DNA from: Luteirhabdus salina
GTDB taxonomy: Bacteria > Bacteroidota > Bacteroidia > Flavobacteriales > Flavobacteriaceae
Reading direction: 5' to 3'
Assembly (NCBI GenBank): GCA_025384855.1
Contig: JALAHT010000001.1
Span: 1,121,064 to 1,185,063 of the forward strand
DNA: 64,000 nt
This document shows positions 8,288 through 15,869 of this stretch, in pieces (within the stretch, counting starts at the first letter, position 1; every line of letters begins with the position of its first letter). Position numbers and translations under genes: made by a program. Under the pieces are notes generated by a model, which saw nothing but the letters and a program-made list of their open reading frames with translations, was not told the DNA's origin and searched no databases.

Positions 8288-8353
8288 GTTCAGGGTGACA
8301 GTTCAGGGTGACAGTTCAGGGTGACAGTTCAGGGTGACAGTTCAGGGTGACAA
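8276..8353. repeat. 13-bp tandem repeat, six units
   Basis: The unit TTCAGGGTGACAG is repeated head to tail from 8276 to 8353: the first unit starts CTC instead of TTC and the last ends in A, the inner four are identical. It has grown out of the end of the dispersed repeat at 8266-8287, whose last bases form the first unit. The period of 13 is not a codon multiple and the array lies between genes. Confidence 0.92.
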
Positions 8354-8373
8354 TCACTTTTATTTAATAACTT

Positions 8374-8691
8374 CTAATCCATTCTGGAATTAGGATGAGC
8401 ATGCTGCGTGTAATTTTTAGAAAATTCTACCAAATTATCGTAATCACCATTTATCAAGGCTTTCTTTTTTCTCCTGCTCCAACCCTTAATTTGTTTTTCA
8501 ACTAAAATTGCCTGATTCGGATCTGCGAACTGTTCGTGCCATACTAGTACTACAGGCCTTCTACTGCGAGTATAACCATCGAATGTAGTACCAGTATTAT
8601 GTTGTACTAGTCTCTTGGTAAGGTCGCTTGTAATACCAGTATAATATGAGCTGTCTGCACACTCCAAAATATAGGTGTAATAATATTTCAT
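8374..8691 (-). CDS. GIY-YIG nuclease family protein
   Basis: A 105-residue single-domain GIY-YIG protein. The hallmark is split as Y-Y-T-Y-I-L near residue 3 and Y-Y-T-G-I-T near 16, followed by L-x-x-R-L-x-x-H-N near 26, Y-T-R-S-R-R-P-V with the catalytic-type arginine region, and E-Q-x-I-K-G-W-S-R-R-K-K-x-A-L-I near the end. The open frame extends 33 codons further upstream, but that extension reads through the dispersed repeat at 8718-8739, so the ATG at 8691 is preferred. Members of this YhbQ-like group are common in flavobacteria; the cellular role is not established. The gene is bracketed by inverted repeat copies and separates the SPFH and zinc-ribbon genes. Confidence 0.85.
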   Translation of the reverse strand: MKYYYTYILECADSSYYTGITSDLTKRLVQHNTGTTFDGYTRSRRPVVLVWHEQFADPNQAILVEKQIKGWSRRKKKALINGDYDNLVEFSKNYTQHAHPNSRMD

Positions 8692-8717
8692 TTTGTACTT
8701 TTCAAATCTTGTTAAGT

Positions 8718-8739
8718 TGTCAGGCTGAGCCTGTCGAAG
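8718..8739 (-). repeat. right copy of the dispersed Bacteroidota repeat (inverted)
   Basis: The plus strand reads tgtcaggctgagcctgtcga then AG. Its reverse complement matches 8266-8287 with two mismatches. It lies just upstream of the GIY-YIG start and itself contains the short palindrome CAGGCTgAGCCTG. Confidence 0.75.
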
Positions 8740-8782
8740 CCGATGATTGGAAAACGAATTTGCAAATACAGAACTAATAGCT

Positions 8783-8816
8783 AAACCCACAGGGTTTTCA
8801 AAAACCTGTGAGGTTT
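8783..8816. repeat. imperfect palindromic repeat, possible terminator
   Basis: Arms aaacccacagggtttt and aaaacctgtgaggttt flank a CA centre. The core matches the terminator palindrome at 6308-6337, so both belong to one dispersed family. It lies just downstream of the SPFH gene and may end its transcript. Confidence 0.65.
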
Positions 8817-8829
8817 AATTGTAAATACA

Positions 8830-9963
8830 TTACGAATTCGGTAACGGCGGCGGTGTATTTCCACCTAAGAATGCTTTTAGTTCCTCGACCTCTTGTAGCG
8901 GTTGCCAACTTCGCATTCCTGCTTTCCAAACGAGCGTATCCTTATTTACGGTTCGTCCGGCGAACAGCGATCGAAGTTGCTCGAAGCCTACCGGTCCGCG
9001 TTGGTTCCCGTCAACCGCATAATAATATTGTACCGCTTGTGGTACGGGTGGTGGTCCGCCAACCGCTTGCTGTTGCGGCATCGCCTGTTGTTGCATTTGT
9101 GGTTGCATCATACCGCCCATTTGTTGGGCGAGCACAAAGCCCATTCCCATTCCCATGCCGGCACCTGCGGTTCCACCTTCGTTTTGGGCGGCGGCTTCGA
9201 TTGCTTTAGCGGTTTTGAATTTGGTCAGTTTGTCCAAATCCAATTTATCGATTCGGCTATACTCGAAGATCTCCTTCTTCAAGTCTTCCGGCATCGAAAC
9301 ATTTTCGATATAGAATTTCTCTAGGGAAATCCCCACTGTCTGAAATTCAGGCTTCATCACTTCGCGACAGGTATCGGACAATTCCGTGGTGTTCGCGGCG
9401 TATAATTCGATTGGAAGATTCGCCTCCCCAACGGTATCGGTGAAACGGGTAGCGATCAAACTTTTTAGGTGCTCATTGATTTCGTAGTTCGTGAAATTGT
9501 TATCCGTTCCTACGATATCGATAATGAATTTTCCAGGATCGCTGATCTTAAAGGCATAGGTTCCAAAGGCACGGATTTCAACTAAGCCGAAACGCTCGTC
9601 GTTTAGCGTAATCGGATTTTTGGTACCCCACTTTTCATCGGTGAAAAGGTGCGTATTCACAAAATACACTTCCGCCTTAAACGGACTATCAAAACTGTAT
9701 TTCCAACCTTTCAATGTCGTAAGAATCGGCAGGTTTTTGGTGTTGAGTGTATACGTTCCAGGTCCAAAGACATCGGCCAATTGGCCTTCGTTTATAAACA
9801 CAGCTGTTTGCCCTTCACGAACGATGAGCTTGGCGTTGTTTTTTATTTCATTTTGGTAGCGTTCAAACCGATGACAAATGGTGTCGTCGGTATAGTCGAG
9901 CCATTCGATGATATCGATAAACTCATGACTTAGCTTCTCTTTTATTTTGTCGAAAATACCCAT
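8830..9963 (-). CDS. SPFH-domain protein with C-terminal GYF_2 domain
   Basis: A 377-residue protein in three parts. Residues 1 to about 245 are an SPFH/band-7-like domain of the type sometimes called virion-core-like: it starts with a D-I-I-E-W-L-D segment, then I-V-R-E-G-Q-T-A-V-F-I-N-E-G near 45-58, and ends in a region rich in Glu and Lys. Residues about 255-310 are Gly-, Met-, Gln- and Pro-rich and probably disordered. Residues about 313-365 are a GYF_2 domain with Y-Y-Y-A-V-D-G-x-x-x-G-P-V and W-x-x-G-M-x-x-W. There is no signal peptide or membrane helix. SPFH proteins build membrane-associated scaffolds. The downstream zinc-ribbon membrane protein is a plausible partner. Confidence 0.82.
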   Translation of the reverse strand: MGIFDKIKEKLSHEFIDIIEWLDYTDDTICHRFERYQNEIKNNAKLIVREGQTAVFINEGQLADVFGPGTYTLNTKNLPILTTLKGWKYSFDSPFKAEVYFVNTHLFTDEKWGTKNPITLNDERFGLVEIRAFGTYAFKISDPGKFIIDIVGTDNNFTNYEINEHLKSLIATRFTDTVGEANLPIELYAANTTELSDTCREVMKPEFQTVGISLEKFYIENVSMPEDLKKEIFEYSRIDKLDLDKLTKFKTAKAIEAAAQNEGGTAGAGMGMGMGFVLAQQMGGMMQPQMQQQAMPQQQAVGGPPPVPQAVQYYYAVDGNQRGPVGFEQLRSLFAGRTVNKDTLVWKAGMRSWQPLQEVEELKAFLGGNTPPPLPNS

Positions 9964-10021
9964 GCGAAATTGATTTTGGTTATAGCGAAGTTAAAGGTAC
10001 TAAATTTCAATTTTTGAATCC

Positions 10022-11158
10022 CTAGTTATACCGTACCTTTCGTAAAATTCGAGTGGCTTCCTTATAGGCCTGATATACCTCTCCGTTCACATTTTTAAGA
10101 TAGACTTTGGAATCGTATAACTTCTCCAACGCCTTTTCAAAACCATTCAAATAACAGATAAGATAGGTTTCTGGAAGGTTTCGAAGGTCTTTTTCTTCTG
10201 AAGAGTGAAGCGGAATATCTTTTTTCAACTTTTCAATCAGCGCATTATTACTGTTGAAAATGTGATGAAGCGATTTTTTATCGAAACGGGGCGGTTCAAA
10301 AATCAATTTTGAATCGATAATATAGGAACCGTTTTCGCGGAAGTGAATAATAACCTCTTCCAACGGGTAATATTTTTGCGGTTCTGTAAGACCGAGACTC
10401 ACATATTCAACGGTTTTGAAGTAATCGTCGGTTACTTCAATTTGTACTTCATCCAAAGCAGAATAAAACAAACGAACTTGTTCGTTAATTAATTCAATGT
10501 CCACTCTGGAATAATATGACTTGTCCTTTACTTGCTTTTTAATGCCCGCCCAACAGACTACAAACTGCTCCTTAAAAACTTTGTAATGCGATTCAAGTTC
10601 ATCGTGACGGTTGTTTAAAAAGTCGATGACCCCATCAAGGGTATGTTCAATATTATTCTTGGCTCGATTTTCAATCGATTTTACGATTTCAGAGTTCACA
10701 TCCCTAATTTCAATATCGAAATCCTTTGGCATCGAAATGCTGCCGTCGCGCAGGAAAATAGAACCACCCCAATATTTCCAGATATTTTTACGGAGGGAAG
10801 TGATTTTCCCGTTCGGACGAATCGTTACCAGACCAACCACCTTATCGGCAGGCAGGTGCGGAAACATCACATTTTCGTAGGCAATAATTGGTGGATTGGT
10901 AAGATAGGCATTCACCAAATTCTGAATCTTGCTATCATCGAAAAAGTCAACTCCATTAATCTCATTTGTTTCATCCTCCACCCCAATAACTATAAAACTA
11001 TTATTTTTCGGATTGCTATTGCTAAGCGCACAGATATGTTTTAGAAATTTCGCTTTTCCTTCCTTACTGCCCAAATCGATCTTGCGCTTCTTATCATAGA
11101 AACTACTCTCGTCGTTGTGCGCGAGTAAGTTTTTGATAAGAAGGCGTTTATTGATCAT
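10022..11158 (-). CDS. AlbA_2 (Schlafen-type) domain protein
   Basis: A 378-residue protein whose first 150 residues resemble the AlbA_2 domain: E-x-x-x-Y-D-K-K-R-K-I-D-L near residue 19, a helix with F-L-K-H-I-C-A-L-S-N-S-N, and F-I-V-I-G-V-E-D-E-T-x-x-I-x-G-V-D with the usual G-V-D-F-F-D-D turn. AlbA_2 domains occur in regulators and defence proteins, and this version has no winged-helix tail that I can recognise. The rest is helical with no known motif. The longer open frame starts at 11215, but its first 19 codons lie in a palindromic dispersed repeat, so ATG 11158 is preferred. Role is uncertain: nucleic acid binding or a defence-like function are both possible. Confidence 0.7.
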   Translation of the reverse strand: MINKRLLIKNLLAHNDESSFYDKKRKIDLGSKEGKAKFLKHICALSNSNPKNNSFIVIGVEDETNEINGVDFFDDSKIQNLVNAYLTNPPIIAYENVMFPHLPADKVVGLVTIRPNGKITSLRKNIWKYWGGSIFLRDGSISMPKDFDIEIRDVNSEIVKSIENRAKNNIEHTLDGVIDFLNNRHDELESHYKVFKEQFVVCWAGIKKQVKDKSYYSRVDIELINEQVRLFYSALDEVQIEVTDDYFKTVEYVSLGLTEPQKYYPLEEVIIHFRENGSYIIDSKLIFEPPRFDKKSLHHIFNSNNALIEKLKKDIPLHSSEEKDLRNLPETYLICYLNGFEKALEKLYDSKVYLKNVNGEVYQAYKEATRILRKVRYN

Positions 11159-11192
11159 GAATGTTGATTCACCATTGAGTTGATATTCTATA

Positions 11193-11245
11193 TCTCCCCT
11201 TGAGGGGAGAAACACCTGACTATTGGCAGGTGTAGAGGGGTGTTT
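11193..11245. repeat. compound palindromic dispersed repeat
   Basis: Two adjoining inverted repeats: tctcccct-tg-aggggaga at 11193-11210, then acacctg at 11212-11218 paired with caggtgt at 11227-11233, and an outer aaacacc/ggtgttt pair ending at 11245. This double hairpin has the look of an intergenic repeat of flavobacterial genomes. It lies between the SDR and AlbA_2 genes on the minus strand. Confidence 0.7.
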
Positions 11246-11311
11246 AATAAGCTGTTTCTTAATTAAACATCCTTACCTAATTGTTTTTTATATTTCAAAT
11301 AAAAGATAATG

Positions 11312-12064
11312 TCAATTCCTATTCACCACCGTCGACGACGCCTGATCCAAACACATCATGGTTACATCCGCTAGTAACACGTGCGGCGGACGCGAAACGG
11401 TAAACCAGATCACTTCAGCTACATCCTCAGGTTTTAATGGCGTAAACCCTTCATATACTTTTTCCGCTCTTTCAGTATCGCCCTTAAATCGCACTTCACT
11501 GAATTCCGTCTGTACTAAGCCAGGATTGACTGCACTTACCTTAATGCCCGTTCCGTTAAGGTCTAACCGCATCCCTTCATTCAATGCATCCACAGCATGT
11601 TTGCTGGCACAATATACATTTCCTTTTGGATAGACTTCCTTTCCCGCCGTCGATCCGATATGTAGGATATGTCCCGTTTCCCTTTTCAACATGGATGGCA
11701 AAACCGCCTTGCTAACATATAGCAAACCCTTCACATTAATATCCAACATGGCATCCCAGTCGTCGGTATTCCCTTCTTGAATCGTATCAAGCCCATGGGC
11801 ATTTCCGGCATTGTTGATCAAAATATCAATTTTGCTAAAAGCTTCTGGCAAATTTTCGATTTGGGAAAAGAGAGCTTCTTTATCCCGAACGTCGAATGAT
11901 AATGTATATACGTCCGTCAGTTGTGAGAGTGTTTCCTGTAGTTCCTGTAACCGTTCTTTGCGACGGCCACAAAGAATGAGTCGAAGTCCTTTTTCAGCAA
12001 AGAGTGTTGCCGTGGCTTTTCCTATTCCTGAAGTTGCTCCCGTGATGAATGCTGTTTTTGTCAT
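11312..12064 (-). CDS. short-chain dehydrogenase/reductase (SDR) family oxidoreductase
   Basis: A 250-residue classical SDR. The cofactor motif T-G-A-T-S-G-I-G is at residues 8-15, followed by R-R-K-E-R after the second strand, which favours NADP(H). N-N-A-G is near 85, the catalytic Ser is near 138 in H-I-G-S-T-A-G, and Y-C-A-S-K supplies the Tyr and Lys near 151-155. Overall it resembles YdfG-type serine/3-hydroxy acid dehydrogenases, including the P-E-D-V-A-E motif and the V-N-P-G-x-V-x-T-E-F segment. The natural substrate cannot be inferred. It is transcribed alone on the minus strand. Confidence 0.88.
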   Translation of the reverse strand: MTKTAFITGATSGIGKATATLFAEKGLRLILCGRRKERLQELQETLSQLTDVYTLSFDVRDKEALFSQIENLPEAFSKIDILINNAGNAHGLDTIQEGNTDDWDAMLDINVKGLLYVSKAVLPSMLKRETGHILHIGSTAGKEVYPKGNVYCASKHAVDALNEGMRLDLNGTGIKVSAVNPGLVQTEFSEVRFKGDTERAEKVYEGFTPLKPEDVAEVIWFTVSRPPHVLLADVTMMCLDQASSTVVNRN

Positions 12065-12189
12065 AACTGATTTTAAATGAAAAGTGTATCGTTAAGGTGC
12101 GTTAAAATGTGCGTTAATTCCTGTTAAGAAACAAATTTTAACGCTGCCTCGCTTCTATGTTTGGAATCGCAAACCTAAAAATACTTGAT

Positions 12190-12993
12190 ATGATTAAGAA
12201 TGTAACAAATCTGGCGTTAATAATGCTTTTGGCTGTAGGAGTGTACTCTTGTAGCGATGACGATTCGAACCCAAATGATAATCCTAACAATGGAACAGCG
12301 CAACTATCAGTTCAAATGGTGGATGCCCCTGGCGATTATGAAGCGGTGTATGTAGATGTGGAAGATGTTGTAGTGAAGTATGGCGATGACGAAAATGAAA
12401 TTTCCGTTGGAAATGTGAATGCTGGTATCTATAACCTGCTAGAACTTACGGGTGGCGTTACGGCAGAATTATTTGATGGAGAAGTGGAAGCTGGAAACAT
12501 CAAACAAATTCGTTTAATCTTAGGCGGTGATAACACTATAGTGGTCGATGGCGAAACCTATCCATTAGCGACCCCTAGTGCACAACAATCTGGATTGAAG
12601 GTGAACGTAGATATGGACCTAGAAGACGAAGAAGTCTATGATGTCGTGTTGGATTTCGATGTAGATGCTTCTATCGTAGAGCAAGGAAACGGTGGTTTTA
12701 CATTAAAACCTGTAATCCGTGCCGAACAAGTTATAGGGACAGGTAGCATCACCGGGATCATTTTACCTGCAGGAGTGGTACAAACCAGTGTTACCGCAAC
12801 CAACGGGACCTTCGAAGCAACTTCGTATACGAATGCGGATGGAACTTTTACGCTAATGGCATTACCTGTTGGAACCTATGATGTAACGATTAATATTGCA
12901 GAGGCAGTAAATCTTCCTCCTATTACAATTCCAGATGTTGAGGTAAATGCGAATGCCGAAACGACGCTCGAAACGATTGAATTAGAGCTATAG
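12190..12993 (+). CDS. DUF4382-domain lipoprotein with carboxypeptidase-regulatory-like domain
   Basis: A 267-residue secreted lipoprotein: the signal ends in V-Y-S-C-S with Cys21, followed by an Asp/Asn-rich linker. Residues about 40-165 fit DUF4382: the start L-S-V-Q-M-V-D-A-P-G-D-Y, a Y-N-L-L-E-L-T-G-G segment, and I-K-Q-I-R-L-I-L-G. Residues about 180-265 form a carboxypeptidase-D-regulatory-like beta sandwich (G-S-I-T-G-x-I, N-A-D-G-T-F-T-L, L-P-V-G-T-Y-D-V-T-I). The longer frame from 12157 would push the signal peptide inwards, so ATG 12190 is used. It is likely exposed on the outer membrane. Function is unknown. A strong terminator follows. Confidence 0.85.
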   Translation: MIKNVTNLALIMLLAVGVYSCSDDDSNPNDNPNNGTAQLSVQMVDAPGDYEAVYVDVEDVVVKYGDDENEISVGNVNAGIYNLLELTGGVTAELFDGEVEAGNIKQIRLILGGDNTIVVDGETYPLATPSAQQSGLKVNVDMDLEDEEVYDVVLDFDVDASIVEQGNGGFTLKPVIRAEQVIGTGSITGIILPAGVVQTSVTATNGTFEATSYTNADGTFTLMALPVGTYDVTINIAEAVNLPPITIPDVEVNANAETTLETIELEL

Positions 12994-13016
12994 GGTGGAA
13001 AAAGTTTTCGAAATTT

Positions 13017-13043
13017 AAAAGCGGACGATCGTTCGCTTTTTTT
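13017..13043 (+). terminator. intrinsic terminator after the DUF4382 gene
   Basis: Arms AAAAGCGGACG and CGTTCGCTTTT (one wobble) form a stem that ends in a run of seven Ts, 24 bases after the stop codon. Confidence 0.8.
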
Positions 13044-13176
13044 GTATATCCTGAAATGATTTTGGTGTTAAAGTTTTTAAGTTAATCGCTGGTTAAATCT
13101 GCTGTTAATCAATGTTAAGCCATATGGTTTGCCTTCTATCTGTCCGTAAATTTGATTCAAACAAACAACGAAAATT

Positions 13177-13620
13177 ATGATCTGGAAGATTTCATTATAC
13201 TTATTGTTCATCGGACTGCCGGCTGCAGTGGTAACCTCGATGGTAGAAGAAAATACGAATGACAATGGCGCACAGGATATAGCCATGGTACATCATTCGG
13301 AAGCTACTGATGGTGCCAAAGATTTTGAGTTAGTTGAAAAGGAAAAAACACCGTCAGATGGGGCCATTTTAGGAAGCGTGATTACGGAAAAACCGGCAGC
13401 CGATGTTCAAATAAAGGCAACGAATGGTTCAGAAACAATAACTGGAACTGTAGAATCGAATGGTGAATTTTTTATCAATGGTTTTGAAAAAGGAACCTAC
13501 ACAGTTTCAATTGTAACTAAAAACGAAAATGGAGCTCTAGATAATATTGAAGTTTTTAACGATGTCGAAATTGGAATTGGTGAAGTAACAGCACTGGGAA
13601 CAGTCAATTTCGATAAATAA
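13177..13620 (+). CDS. secreted protein with carboxypeptidase-regulatory-like domain
   Basis: A 147-residue protein with an N-terminal hydrophobic signal (about residues 5-22), an acidic linker, and from about residue 58 a single beta-sandwich of the carboxypeptidase-regulatory-like type: G-A-I-L-G-S-V-I near the start, A-D-V-Q-I-K-A, S-N-G-E-F-F-I-N-G-F, and K-G-T-Y-T-V-S-I-V. It resembles the C-terminal domain of the preceding DUF4382 lipoprotein, and the two may be related. The gene has its own terminator before and after, so it is a single-gene unit. Function is unknown; a cell-surface role is likely. Confidence 0.7.
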   Translation: MIWKISLYLLFIGLPAAVVTSMVEENTNDNGAQDIAMVHHSEATDGAKDFELVEKEKTPSDGAILGSVITEKPAADVQIKATNGSETITGTVESNGEFFINGFEKGTYTVSIVTKNENGALDNIEVFNDVEIGIGEVTALGTVNFDK

Positions 13621-13645
13621 AATTTAATTTAGTAAATAGTGAAAG

Positions 13646-13673
13646 AAAGGGTCGCGCTTGCGATCCTTTTTTT
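13646..13673 (+). terminator. intrinsic terminator
   Basis: Arms AAAGGGTCGC and GCGATCCTTT with a GCTT loop, ending in a run of seven Ts, 25 bases after the stop of the 13177-13620 gene. The remaining 234 bases up to moxR hold nothing I recognise. Confidence 0.8.
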
Positions 13674-13907
13674 ATTGTGAAAACCTGTTTTCAAGAACAT
13701 TATAGAAGAAATTATAAAAATTTTATTTTTGGCATTGTTCTGGCGATAGCAATAGGTCTTCTTGAAGCCTTGCTTTATTGAAACGTTTTGAAAATGGCCT
13801 CGTCTTTACGATGGCTAATTTAACCTATATTTAACAGGATTTTCTCGTATAAATACCCAATTTGCACGGTTGAAAATCCCGCTAGTTATACTGAAAATAA
13901 TTGTGTT

Positions 13908-14912
13908 ATGGAGCAAACAGATTCCAAATTGGACATCGGTGCCTTGAATGAAAAAATTGAAAAGGAAAGTGCCTTCGTCGACATCCTGACAATGGAAATT
14001 AACAAAGTAATCGTAGGCCAGAAAAAAATGGTCGAACGATTGTTGATTGGCTTGCTAGGACAAGGTCATATTTTATTGGAAGGTGTGCCTGGTCTGGCAA
14101 AAACTCTTGCCATCAATACCCTATCAAAAGCTGTACACGGAAGTTTTAGTCGTATCCAGTTTACGCCGGACCTACTCCCTGCCGACGTCATCGGAACCCT
14201 TATTTACAATATGAAGGTGAACGATTTCAGCATTAAAAAGGGACCCATCTTCGCTAATTTCGTATTGGCCGATGAGATTAACCGAGCACCAGCGAAAGTA
14301 CAATCTGCTTTGCTTGAGGCCATGCAGGAAAAGCAGGTCACCATTGGGGAAGAGACCTTTAAACTCGATAAGCCTTTCTTGGTTATGGCGACCCAAAACC
14401 CAATTGAACAGGAAGGTACGTATCCATTGCCAGAAGCACAGGTAGACCGTTTTATGCTGAAGACGGTTATCCACTATCCCCAGCTCGCAGAAGAACAACT
14501 TATCATGCGTCAAAACCTGAAAGGTGGTTTTGAAGAGGTGAATCCAGTCGTCACTATCGATCAGATTCTTCGCGCGCAAAAGGCGGTTCGAGAAGTGTAT
14601 ATGGATGAAAAAATTGAAAAATACATACTCGATATCATCTTCGCTACGCGAAATCCAGAGCAACACAAACTTGAAGACTTAAAGCCTTTAATCGGTTTCG
14701 GGGCCTCGCCAAGGGGAAGTATCAACCTTGCACTGGCTTCAAAATGCTACGCCTTCATAAAACGACGTGGTTATGTGGTGCCAGAAGATGTTCGCGCTGT
14801 GGTACACGATGTGTTGCGCCACCGTATTGGGATTACCTACGAAGCGGAAGCCGAGAATATTTCTTCAGAAGACATCATCAATAAAATTGTGAATGTAATC
14901 GAAGTACCGTAA
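13908..14912 (+). CDS. moxR: MoxR-family AAA+ ATPase
   Basis: The first gene of the bat operon encodes a 334-residue AAA+ ATPase. The Walker A motif is G-V-P-G-L-A-K-T near residues 60-67, Walker B is L-A-D-E-I-N-R-A near 121-128, sensor 1 lies in M-A-T-Q-N-P-I-E-Q-E-G-T-Y-P-L-P-E-A-Q near 162-180, and the MoxR lid domain follows. The length is typical. MoxR ATPases act as chaperones or activators of von Willebrand factor A proteins, here presumably the DUF58 protein, BatA and BatB. The start at 13908 gives MEQTDSKLD; no strong promoter was seen in the 234 bases after the upstream terminator. Confidence 0.93.
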   Translation: MEQTDSKLDIGALNEKIEKESAFVDILTMEINKVIVGQKKMVERLLIGLLGQGHILLEGVPGLAKTLAINTLSKAVHGSFSRIQFTPDLLPADVIGTLIYNMKVNDFSIKKGPIFANFVLADEINRAPAKVQSALLEAMQEKQVTIGEETFKLDKPFLVMATQNPIEQEGTYPLPEAQVDRFMLKTVIHYPQLAEEQLIMRQNLKGGFEEVNPVVTIDQILRAQKAVREVYMDEKIEKYILDIIFATRNPEQHKLEDLKPLIGFGASPRGSINLALASKCYAFIKRRGYVVPEDVRAVVHDVLRHRIGITYEAEAENISSEDIINKIVNVIEVP

Positions 14913-15001
14913 TCACTGGACCATTACCTAAGCAGTACATCGTTGTTTAATATTGAAGAAAAGCCAACGACTACTGAAAAACGACTATCGACTACAAAAG
15001 A

Positions 15002-15868
15002 ATGGACACCAAGGAGTTACTCAAAAAAGTTCGAAAAATCGAGATCAAGACCCGACGCTTGAGCGATCATGTGTTTGGGGGCGAGTACCATAGTACGTTC
15101 AAAGGCCGTGGTATGACCTTCAGTGAAGTACGTCAGTATCAGTTTGGCGACGATGTCCGAAATATCGATTGGAATGTAACCGCTCGTTACAACGAACCGT
15201 TTGTGAAGGTGTTCGAAGAGGAACGGGAACTGACCATGATGTTGATGGCCGATATCAGCGGTTCGGAATTTTTCGGTACCGATGCCCAGTTCAAAAATGA
15301 AATCATTACAGAAATCGCGGCAACGCTAGCATTTTCAGCACTTCAGAATAACGACAAAATCGGATTGATCCTCTTTTCCGATGAAATCGAACTCTTCATT
15401 CCACCCAAAAAAGGAAAATCGCACGTACTCCGAATTATTCGTGAATTACTGGAGTTTGAACCACAAAGTAAAAAAACGGACGTAGCACAGGCCTTGCGAT
15501 ATATGACGAACGTGATTAAGAAAAAAGCGATTCTTTTCGTCCTATCCGACTTTATTGCCGATGATTATCGCGATACCTTAAAAATTGTGGCGAACAAACA
15601 TGATGTTACTGGAATTCGAGTGTACGACAAACGTGAAGCCGAAATGCCGAATATCGGGATGGTGCAGATGCGGGATGAAGAAACAGGCGAACGAATGCTC
15701 GTGAATACCGGTTCTAAAAAAGTACGACAGGAATATCACAACTATTATCGCGGTCGAGTAGATTATTTTCAAGAAAGCTTTACCAAAAGTGGTGCGGGTG
15801 CTTTGAGTTGCCGAGTAGATGAAAGCTACGTGAAAAAACTATTGGGATATTTTAAACGAAGAGCGTAA
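15002..15868 (+). CDS. DUF58 domain protein of the bat operon
   Basis: A 288-residue cytosolic protein with the DUF58 core: G-E-Y-H-S-T-F-K-G-R-G near 27-37, F-S-E-V-R-Q-Y-Q-F-G-D-D-V-R-N-I-D-W-N near 40-58 and K-V-F-E-E-E-R-E-L near 69-77. A von Willebrand A-like fold follows, with M-A-D-I-S-G-S in place of a full MIDAS at about 84-90. DUF58 proteins are obligate partners of MoxR ATPases. The gene lies 89 bases after moxR and one base before the next gene, which fits one transcript. Confidence 0.92.
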   Translation: MDTKELLKKVRKIEIKTRRLSDHVFGGEYHSTFKGRGMTFSEVRQYQFGDDVRNIDWNVTARYNEPFVKVFEEERELTMMLMADISGSEFFGTDAQFKNEIITEIAATLAFSALQNNDKIGLILFSDEIELFIPPKKGKSHVLRIIRELLEFEPQSKKTDVAQALRYMTNVIKKKAILFVLSDFIADDYRDTLKIVANKHDVTGIRVYDKREAEMPNIGMVQMRDEETGERMLVNTGSKKVRQEYHNYYRGRVDYFQESFTKSGAGALSCRVDESYVKKLLGYFKRRA

Positions 15869-15869
15869 G

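Noticed and set aside
8276-8353. Possible CRISPR array
   Set aside because: Units are only 13 bases and directly adjacent with no spacers; it is a simple tandem repeat.
8692-8790. N-terminal extension of the GIY-YIG gene
   Set aside because: The 33 extra codons translate the dispersed repeat at 8718-8739; the ATG at 8691 gives the normal family start.
8808-9324. Two plus-strand frames opposite the SPFH gene
   Set aside because: Arg- and Leu-rich shadows of the Gly/Met/Gln-rich linker and GYF region on the minus strand.
14172-14666. 164-codon minus-strand frame opposite moxR
   Set aside because: It is antisense to the conserved Walker motifs of MoxR and shows no protein character of its own.
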